Of a stretch of 12,533 bases of DNA, positions 8,056 through 12,533 are shown one piece after another. The notes under the pieces are model-generated. The model made no database searches. It was not told the origin of the DNA and saw only the letters and a list, made by a program, of their open reading frames with translations. Position 1 is the stretch's first letter. Each line of letters opens with the position of its first letter. The position numbers and the translations under genes were made by a program. This DNA is from an uncultured Nitrospina sp. (GTDB lineage Bacteria > Nitrospinota > Nitrospinia > Nitrospinales > VA-1). Where the stretch lies: the NCBI GenBank assembly GCA_950072225.1, contig CATMOP010000020.1, positions 1-12,533 of the forward strand, read 5' to 3'.

Positions 8056-9492
8056 GTGGAACCCATTCTCGCACCTGAATCTATTGACCTGATTGCCCTG
8101 GCGCCTGTGATCGTGCTCAGCTTTTTCGCCATGATGGTGCTGGTGGTGGACCTTTTTGGGGGACGCAACAAAACTCTGCTGGTATTCATCAGCTTGGTCG
8201 GCCTGCTGATGACGGCTATCAGCGCGTTTGCCAAGAATCCGATTCCTGCTTATTCTTTCAACGACAGTTATATCGTGGATCACCTGTCATTATTTTTCAT
8301 ATGTATCTTCACCATCAGTTCCGCGCTGGCGATCCTTTTATCAGTGGAATACAACGAACGGGAAGGAATACGGGCGGGAGAATATTATGCCCTCATCCTG
8401 TTCTGTACCATAGGTATGATCCTTCTTGCCTCCTCCACCGACATGATCATGATTTTCCTGGGCATCGAAATTGTCTCGATCAGCCTATATGTCCTGACGG
8501 GGATACGGCGAGACAACCATAGATCCAACGAAGCGGCCTTAAAATATTTTCTGCTTGGTGCCTTCGCGACAGGGTTTCTGCTGTACGGAATGACCATGGT
8601 TTATGGCTCAACCGGTAGCACGAACTTGTTTAAAATCGCAGAGGTTGTGCAAAACCCGTCAGCCCAGTCTAATCCGTTGCTCCTTATGGGGCTGGTGCTT
8701 CTTATCATCGGGTTCGGATTCAAAGTCGCCTCGGTGCCCTTTCATATGTGGGCTCCCGATGTTTACCAGGGAGCCCCGACTCCCATTACCGCTTTTATGG
8801 CAGTTGGACCCAAGGCCGCCGCGTTCGCCGCGTTCTTCAGGGTATTTGCTGAAACCTTCCCGGAAATGGCTCCCTCATGGGAAATACTCTTGAGCACCAT
8901 TGCTGTCCTCAGTATGTTTTTCGGCAATCTCGGGGCCATCATGCAAACTAACATCAAACGAATGTTGGCGTTTTCCAGCATCTCACACGCGGGTTACATC
9001 CTGATCGCGGTCATAGCCAAAAACTCTCTCGGCGGTTCAAGTCTGCTGTTTTATATGCTGGCCTATGCCTTCACGATTTTTGGACTATTCGGCATCATCA
9101 TTATCCTCGGCCGAAAAGGTGAAGAGAATCTGGAAATTGAAAATTATTCAGGCTTGGCTTACAGGCACCCGATACTCGCCCTCAGCATGACTGTATTCCT
9201 GTTATCCTTAGGGGGCCTGCCACCCTTTGCCGGGTTCATCGCAAAGTTTTATATCTTCAGTGCCGCGATTCAGCAGGGTCTTATCACACTCGTCATCTTC
9301 GCCGTGCTCAACAGCGTCATCTCCTTTTACTACTACCTGAAGGTCGTCGTTTTCATGTACATGAAGGAGCCGGAAGCGGAGTTCCAAATCTCCCTGACAC
9401 CGTTGACCCTGTTTGTGGTGTTCATAGGAGTCTTTGTAACCATCAACATGGGTATCTTCCCCGGTTCCATCATCGCCCTTGCCTCGCACTAG
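8056..9492 (+). CDS. nuoN: NADH-quinone oxidoreductase subunit N (antiporter-like proton pump)
   Basis: NuoN is the antiporter-like subunit closest to NuoK and completes the three-pump membrane arm. The 478-residue product has Glu138 in FLGIEIVSISLYVL, Lys223 in FGFKVASVPFHMWAPDVYQGAPT, and NIKRMLAFSSISHAGYILIA. It ends in a plain hydrophobic helix, normal for this subunit. Translation starts at a GTG (8056-8058) with AAGGA (8045-8049) 6 nt upstream; this is the only start in the right place, and it gives a typical N-terminus. It is the last gene of the operon. No canonical terminator follows; instead there is a cluster of palindromic and direct repeats. Confidence 0.97.
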   Translation: MEPILAPESIDLIALAPVIVLSFFAMMVLVVDLFGGRNKTLLVFISLVGLLMTAISAFAKNPIPAYSFNDSYIVDHLSLFFICIFTISSALAILLSVEYNEREGIRAGEYYALILFCTIGMILLASSTDMIMIFLGIEIVSISLYVLTGIRRDNHRSNEAALKYFLLGAFATGFLLYGMTMVYGSTGSTNLFKIAEVVQNPSAQSNPLLLMGLVLLIIGFGFKVASVPFHMWAPDVYQGAPTPITAFMAVGPKAAAFAAFFRVFAETFPEMAPSWEILLSTIAVLSMFFGNLGAIMQTNIKRMLAFSSISHAGYILIAVIAKNSLGGSSLLFYMLAYAFTIFGLFGIIIILGRKGEENLEIENYSGLAYRHPILALSMTVFLLSLGGLPPFAGFIAKFYIFSAAIQQGLITLVIFAVLNSVISFYYYLKVVVFMYMKEPEAEFQISLTPLTLFVVFIGVFVTINMGIFPGSIIALASH

Positions 9493-9551
9493 GCGTGCGG
9501 CCAATAGCTATGATATTTTTCCTTCGACTTCATGCTCTGGAGGGGTACAAC

Positions 9552-9583
9552 GAGCTTTTGCCTAGTGGCAACCCCTGCAAAGG
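9552..9583 (+). repeat. 32-bp direct repeat, copy 1
   Basis: The unit begins GAGCTTTTGCCTAGT and ends CAACCCCTGCAAAGG. It matches 9651-9682 at 31 of 32 positions (G9567 against T9666). Within this copy TTGCC (9558-9562) and GGCAA (9567-9571) form a 5-bp hairpin with a TAGT loop, and AGGGGT just outside (9541-9546) can pair with ACCCCT (9571-9576). It abuts the REP-like palindrome at 9583. Confidence 0.85.
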
Positions 9584-9600
9584 CCAGCGTGACGCTGGAC
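9583..9600 (-). repeat. REP-like palindromic repeat, copy 2 (inverted)
   Basis: The core CCAGCGTGACGCTGG (9584-9598) is a perfect 7-bp inverted repeat around a central G. Read on the minus strand, 9583-9600 matches 1427-1444 at 17 of 18 positions, so the two copies are in opposite orientation and bracket nuoC-nuoN. It lies 91 bp after the nuoN stop. Such a hairpin could protect the 3' end of the long nuo transcript from exonucleases, a known effect of REP elements; that role is inferred here. Confidence 0.7.
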
Positions 9601-9650
9601 TCAAAGTGCAATAACTTTCGCAGGCTAGCAGGTAGCTTTGGCGGCTCAAT

Positions 9651-9682
9651 GAGCTTTTGCCTAGTTGCAACCCCTGCAAAGG
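9651..9682 (+). repeat. 32-bp direct repeat, copy 2
   Basis: This is the second copy of the unit at 9552-9583, 99 bp downstream with one mismatch. Here it is followed by GGTT, not by the REP palindrome, so AACCCC (9669-9674) and GGGGTT (9681-9686) form a 6-bp hairpin with a TGCAAA loop. GCTCA (9644-9648) and TGAGC (9650-9654) form a further palindrome at its left edge. The copy ends a few bases before the TATAAT at 9686-9691. Confidence 0.85.
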
Positions 9683-9691
9683 GGTTATAAT
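9665..9691 (+). promoter_or_regulatory. Possible promoter for the 112-residue protein gene
   Basis: A perfect -10 hexamer TATAAT lies at 9686-9691, 43 nt before the ATG at 9734. The best -35-like match is TTGCAA (9665-9670) with a short 15-bp spacer, so the match is incomplete. The -35 side lies within direct-repeat copy 2, which would mean the repeat supplies part of the promoter. The downstream gene may also be read through from nuo. Confidence 0.35.
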
Positions 9692-9733
9692 TCTCTTTCT
9701 AAATATCAACGACTAACGAGGCAGGCTGGCGTT

Positions 9734-10072
9734 ATGAAAATGCATCATTTGGACAAGGAAAAGGTGGAGACGATCATGCAGAGGGTGAAGGAAGTGATCG
9801 AGTCGGGAGAATATCCGCCGGATAAAATAGAAGAAATTTTCAAGCTCTCGGAAGTGGATGGAGAAAAGTTCCTGGAATGCAAGGCTCACCCTATCCAAAA
9901 GGAAAAGGTGAATTTTGAATTTGACCCGGCAAAAGGAGTGCGGTTCTTCGATCCGTTCAACTTTTTCACCCGGGGAATCTTTAAAGATATGGACGGCTTA
10001 ACCGTGTGGACTGCGGACAACCTTAAAGAGCCCTGGGAATATGATGAAGAAAAGGAAAACCCATCGCCGTAG
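9734..10072 (+). CDS. Conserved-looking small hypothetical protein (112 residues)
   Basis: I do not recognise this protein. It is soluble, rich in Glu, Lys, Asp and Phe, with no signal peptide, no membrane helix and only one cysteine. The N-terminal half (residues ~5-50) looks helical: a segment around VETIMQRVKEVIESG is followed by PPDKIEEIFKLSEVDGEKFLE, resembling a small helical repeat. The second half has aromatic FFDPFNFFTRGIF and an acidic tail. I chose ATG 9734 because an AGG (9723-9725) lies 8 nt upstream and because the longer frame from TTG 9665 would be translated out of repeat DNA; ATG 9740 is also possible. It is followed by a strong terminator, so it is likely a single-gene unit or the tail of the nuo transcript. 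Confidence 0.75.
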   Translation: MKMHHLDKEKVETIMQRVKEVIESGEYPPDKIEEIFKLSEVDGEKFLECKAHPIQKEKVNFEFDPAKGVRFFDPFNFFTRGIFKDMDGLTVWTADNLKEPWEYDEEKENPSP

Positions 10073-10130
10073 AGGAATTTATGTTTTATTCGCACACCCA
10101 TTCATGAGAAATCGATTTGCTATAAATAAA

Positions 10131-10162
10131 AAAACCCCCGCGCCTTTTGGCGCGGGGGTTTT
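10131..10162. terminator. Bidirectional Rho-independent terminator
   Basis: A perfect 14-bp inverted repeat pairs AAAACCCCCGCGCC (10131-10144) with 10149-10162 around a TTTT loop. The GC core is flanked by A on the left (from 10128) and T on the right, so it works in both directions: for the small gene ending at 10072 on the plus strand and for tatA ending at 10184 on the minus strand. The convergent placement fits this. Confidence 0.93.
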
Positions 10163-10174
10163 AATAATTCAGTA

Positions 10175-10200
10175 CTTTTCTCTTTAGCTTTTCTCTTTAG
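10175..10200. repeat. 13-bp tandem duplication at the 3' end of tatA
   Basis: CTTTTCTCTTTAG occurs twice head to tail (10175-10187 and 10188-10200). The unit is not a multiple of three, so the second copy shifts the frame, and the tatA stop codon (TAA on the minus strand, 10184-10186) lies in the duplicated copy. Without the duplication the frame would read on into the terminator region. Confidence 0.85.
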
Positions 10201-10576
10201 CTTTTTCCTGATCTTTGCTGAAATCGTAAGAACCTTTTCTCGGAAGTGAAGCAGTAAACATGTCTGCCTCGTCTTTCATGGCTTTATCTTTGGCTTCGCC
10301 TTCTTCCTCGGCTTTCTTGCGAATCGCGGCTTCTTTTTCTTCTTCGGTCATATCTTCTTCGGCTTTACCTTCTTCCGCACCCTCTTCAATGGCACCCTGT
10401 TGGCCTTCTTCAACCTGAGCGGTTTCTTCCTCTTCATTCGCTTCTTTCATGGAAGTTTTGAAGTTTTTAATACTGCGCCCAAAAGCACTGCCGATTTCGG
10501 GAAGTTTTCCCGCCCCAAAAATAATCATAATGATGACCAAAATAATCATCAACTCAGGAAAACCTATTCCCATCAT
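10184..10576 (-). CDS. tatA: Sec-independent protein translocase TatA (TatA/E type)
   Basis: TatA polymerises to form the passage of the twin-arginine translocation system for folded proteins across the inner membrane. The 130-residue product begins with one membrane helix (residues ~8-21), the hinge FGAGKLPEIG (20-29) and an amphipathic helix (SAFGRSIKNFKTSMKEA). Glu8 is the usual polar residue at the start of the helix. The rest (about 45-130) is a charged Glu/Lys/Ala-rich tail, longer than in many TatA proteins. The start is the first of two adjacent ATG codons (10574-10576), with GGAGG 9 nt upstream (10586-10590 on the minus strand). No tatB or tatC is nearby. It lies downstream of rpe with a 162-bp gap, probably as its own unit. 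The stop codon derives from a 13-bp tandem duplication. Confidence 0.93.
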   Translation of the reverse strand: MMGIGFPELMIILVIIMIIFGAGKLPEIGSAFGRSIKNFKTSMKEANEEEETAQVEEGQQGAIEEGAEEGKAEEDMTEEEKEAAIRKKAEEEGEAKDKAMKDEADMFTASLPRKGSYDFSKDQEKAKEKS

Positions 10577-10720
10577 AATGCATACCCTCCAAGTATTAAA
10601 TTACCGTCTCCCGACCAGAAACAAACTATCCGCCCAGAGCCATAATAAAGTAAAATTTGATCGAATACACTCAGTCTATCCTTTTTATATAAGTAATTAC
10701 AAGGGGAAAGGGTTCAAATC

Positions 10721-10746
10721 AAATAAAAATAAGGGGGTTTACCCTT
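10721..10746 (-). terminator. Weak terminator after rpe (minus strand)
   Basis: Read on the minus strand, AAGGG and CCCTT (plus positions 10742-10746 and 10731-10735) form a 5-bp stem with a 6-nt loop, followed by ATTTTTATTT (10721-10730). The stem overlaps the rpe stop codon. The short stem makes it a modest candidate. The 144 bp between here and the tatA start (10577-10720) contain only the tatA Shine-Dalgarno and no clear consensus promoter. Confidence 0.4.
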
Positions 10747-11404
10747 CACGAAGAGCTTTTATCGCCTTTTTATAGTCTTTCGCTTTAAAAACCGCCGACC
10801 CGGCGACCAACACGCTGGCCCCGGCCTGTTTGATTTCACCAACATTCTCGTGGTTGATTCCTCCATCGACTTCCAACTCGATCGGGTTCTCGTAATGAGT
10901 CATGACTTCACTCAGGTTCCGGATTTTATCCAGCATGGATGGAATGAATTTTTGCCCACCGAACCCAGGGTTGACCGACATCAGCAAAACCATGTCGATC
11001 TCATGCAGAACCTCTTCCAGTGAAGAAAGAGGAGTAGCTGGATTCAACACAACCCCGGCCTTCACATCCTGTCCTTTGATCAATTGAATGGTGCGGTTCA
11101 AATGCGAGCAGGCTTCAGCATGAACAGTGATGATATCAGAGCCGGCGGATATGAATTCGCCAATATAGTTGTCGGCGTTTTCGATCATCAAATGCACATC
11201 CAATGGTAGTTCGGTCACTTTTCGGATGGATTCCACCACCGCTGGGCCAATAGTGATGTTGGGGACAAAATGGCCATCCATAACATCCACATGAATCCAG
11301 TCCGCTCCTGCCTGTTCTACCGCCTTGGTTTCCTCTCCTAGCCGGGAAAAATCCGCGGATAGGATGGAGGGCGCGATGATTACCCCGTCTTTCTTCTGCG
11401 CCAT
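10739..11404 (-). CDS. rpe: Ribulose-phosphate 3-epimerase
   Basis: Rpe interconverts D-ribulose 5-phosphate and D-xylulose 5-phosphate in the pentose phosphate pathway and the Calvin cycle; it is a cytosolic TIM-barrel metalloenzyme. With the start chosen here it has 221 residues, the family norm. Visible active-site features are APSILSADF (Ser13), the metal/catalytic His38 and Asp40 in HVDVMDGHFVPN, His71 in DVHLMI, the phosphate and lid segment MSVNPGFGGQ (142-151), and Asp180 in EVDGGI. I chose ATG 11402-11404 because the barrel starts right after it and GGAGGA (11416-11421, minus) lies 11 nt upstream; an upstream ATG at 11447-11449 would add 15 atypical residues. It is transcribed divergently from clc. 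Confidence 0.96.
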   Translation of the reverse strand: MAQKKDGVIIAPSILSADFSRLGEETKAVEQAGADWIHVDVMDGHFVPNITIGPAVVESIRKVTELPLDVHLMIENADNYIGEFISAGSDIITVHAEACSHLNRTIQLIKGQDVKAGVVLNPATPLSSLEEVLHEIDMVLLMSVNPGFGGQKFIPSMLDKIRNLSEVMTHYENPIELEVDGGINHENVGEIKQAGASVLVAGSAVFKAKDYKKAIKALREG

Positions 11405-11491
11405 GGGTTTGGTGATCCTCCATACGTAAAGTAAATGGACACGAAGCATAGCATAAGCTGAAAAATCGTTCCATTTTTATACAGCATAATT

Positions 11492-11532
11492 TGCCAAAGC
11501 CACTGGCACTCCATGCCTTCTTTCATTATAAT
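11492..11532. promoter_or_regulatory. Divergent rpe/clc control region: -10 palindrome and TGCCA/TGGCA inverted repeat
   Basis: The 159-bp space between the two divergent starts (11405-11563) contains CATTATAATG (11524-11533), a palindrome holding TATAAT on both strands, so it could be a -10 box in either direction; it is 32 bp before the clc ATG. Upstream lies TGCCA (11492-11496) / TGGCA (11504-11508), an inverted repeat with a 7-nt spacer that could be an operator. No good -35 is found at 17 bp (TGGCAC at 11504-11509 is poor). The assignment is tentative. Confidence 0.3.
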
Positions 11533-11563
11533 GGCTGGTTTTATATCTTCTACTTTTAAGCCT

Positions 11564-12533
11564 ATGCAGACCGTACTCGAAAATCTCCGTGAGAAGATCA
11601 AAGTCCTTTTGATGCAAGACCACAACATGTTACTGCTGGCCGCAGTGATCGGGTTTCTGGCAGGGCTGGCATCGACCCTTTTTCGCTGGCTGATCGGGTT
11701 CTTTGGGGTGATTTTTTCTCCAGAAGGACTATCTTGGATCGGAATAACCGGCTCTACAGTTCCTTTCCTGTTACCACTCATGCCAATGATAGGTGGCATC
11801 ATTACCGGCGTCATCTGCCATTTTTTCCCCGATGCGGTTAAGGAAAACGGAGTACATCGAGTTATACACGCGGTCGCCTTGAAAGCAGGAAAGATCCGCA
11901 AGCGCACCTTGCTGACTTGTTCCACGACATCGGCCCTTACCATTGGGTCCGGCGGTTCAGCAGGACGGGAAGGCCCCACCGTCCAGATTGGCTCGGCGGT
12001 TGGTTCGGCTCTGGGCAACTTATTTCATCTTTCCCATGAAAGGGTGCAGATTTTAGTCGGCTGTGGAGCGGCGGCAGGAATTGCCGCATCCTTCAATGCT
12101 CCTTTGGCGGGGGTCCTGTTCGCTCTGGAGATCATCCTCACTGACTTCACCATCCATACGTTTAGTCCCATCGTGGTCGCCTCGGTGATTGGCACGGCCA
12201 CTGGCCGAGCCCTTCAGGGCAACGAAATCACTTTCCATGTTCCGGTTCATGAATTGGTCAGCTACTCCGAAATCATTTTTTATTTGTTCCTGGGGCTCCT
12301 ATGCGGAGTGGTTTCAAAGTTATTCACCTTCGTCTATTTCAAGGCGCATGATATTTTTGATGAGAAGATTCGCCTTCCGAAACCCTTGAAACCCGCTCTC
12401 GGAGGTTTGATCGTTGGATTCATCGCCCTATTATCTCCGGCGATTCTGGGAAACGGCTACGACTTCATGGAACAGGCCCTGGCTGGGGACATCTTCTGGG
12501 GACTGGCGTTCATGCTGATTTTTTTGAAAATCA
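11564..12533 (+). CDS. ClC-family chloride channel/transporter, 5' part (truncated by window end)
   Basis: This is the first 323 codons of a voltage-gated-type ClC anion transporter; the rest lies beyond the window. The selectivity-filter segment GSGGSAGREGPTVQIGS holds the external gating glutamate at Glu136 (E. coli ClcA Glu148). GAAAGIAASFNAPLAGVLFALE (about 168-189) is the second hallmark. Two usual features differ: the GSGIP motif with the central serine reads ENGVH (94-98), and the position of E. coli Glu203, the internal proton glutamate, is Ile190. The start ATG 11564 leaves an N-terminal amphipathic helix before the first membrane helix (about 22-45). No strong Shine-Dalgarno is seen. 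The missing C-terminus could carry CBS domains. It is transcribed divergently from rpe. Confidence 0.93.
   Translation, partial: MQTVLENLREKIKVLLMQDHNMLLLAAVIGFLAGLASTLFRWLIGFFGVIFSPEGLSWIGITGSTVPFLLPLMPMIGGIITGVICHFFPDAVKENGVHRVIHAVALKAGKIRKRTLLTCSTTSALTIGSGGSAGREGPTVQIGSAVGSALGNLFHLSHERVQILVGCGAAAGIAASFNAPLAGVLFALEIILTDFTIHTFSPIVVASVIGTATGRALQGNEITFHVPVHELVSYSEIIFYLFLGLLCGVVSKLFTFVYFKAHDIFDEKIRLPKPLKPALGGLIVGFIALLSPAILGNGYDFMEQALAGDIFWGLAFMLIFLKI

Larger units (their letters stand above)
9532..9690 (+). other. Repeat-derived 52-codon open frame, probably not a gene
   Basis: An open frame from ATG 9532 to TAA 9688-9690 runs through the whole repeat cluster after nuoN. Because the two direct-repeat copies are 99 bp (33 codons) apart, both are read in the same frame and encode the same peptide SFCLVATPAK. 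The intervening palindrome reads ASVTLD. No Shine-Dalgarno precedes the ATG, and the composition looks like translated repeat DNA, not a folded protein. I regard it as a by-product of the repeat; the frame preservation is noted as a curiosity. Confidence 0.2.

Noticed and set aside
9541..9690. CRISPR array from the repeated units after nuoN
   Set aside because: Only two 32-bp units with a 67-bp structured interval containing a dispersed palindrome; no cas genes and no regular spacers.
9665..9733. Longer N-terminus for the 112-residue protein from TTG 9665
   Set aside because: The added 23 residues would be read from the repeat and the putative promoter; ATG 9734 has a better ribosome-binding context.
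11504..11520. Sigma-54 promoter suggested by TGGCAC upstream of clc
   Set aside because: The -12 TTGC element is not found at the required spacing; only TGCC occurs, one base too close.

Overview
This window is bacterial chromosome. It starts inside the last ~414 nt of a 23S rRNA gene, continues through a 5S rRNA and a strong rRNA terminator, and then enters a long co-directional operon for the membrane arm of respiratory complex I (NADH:quinone oxidoreductase). After the operon come a repeat-filled spacer, one small gene of unknown function, tatA and rpe on the minus strand, and the 5' part of a ClC-type chloride transporter gene running off the right edge. The NuoA-N type complex I, a Tat component and Shine-Dalgarno-led genes indicate a Gram-negative bacterium. 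The overall look is compatible with a Nitrospinota or former-deltaproteobacterial lineage, but the window holds no decisive taxonomic marker beyond the partial rRNA, so that is a weak guess.

Layout: 1-414 23S 3' end; 471-586 5S; 596-631 terminator; 632-992 a non-coding stretch with a near-consensus sigma-70 promoter (785-813) and a leader hairpin (905-943); 993-9492 nuoA, nuoC, nuoH, nuoI, nuoJ, nuoK, nuoL, nuoM, nuoN on the plus strand. From nuoC on, genes overlap or are separated by 0-12 bp. The one real gap is 141 bp between nuoA and nuoC, and it holds a palindromic repeat instead of nuoB. 9493-9733 is a mosaic of direct and inverted repeats; 9734-10072 is an unknown 112-residue protein; 10131-10162 is a bidirectional terminator; tatA (10184-10576) and rpe (10739-11404) are on the minus strand; 11405-11563 is a divergent intergenic region; a clc gene starts at 11564 and is truncated.

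How the genes work together: NuoH, J, K, L, M, N and A build the proton-pumping membrane domain. NuoC and NuoI belong to the peripheral Q module. The other Q-module subunits (NuoB, NuoD) and the NADH-oxidising module (NuoE, F, G) are not encoded here, so this operon alone cannot make a working enzyme. They must be elsewhere, or the complex uses another electron-input partner.

The most notable points are the incomplete gene set with a mobile-looking palindrome exactly where nuoB should be, a second inverted copy of that palindrome just past nuoN, the composite repeat at 9532-9690, a ClC protein lacking the usual internal proton glutamate and central serine motif, and a 13-bp tandem duplication that supplies the tatA stop codon. 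I found no convincing wholly new system (no CRISPR array, defence island or transposase).
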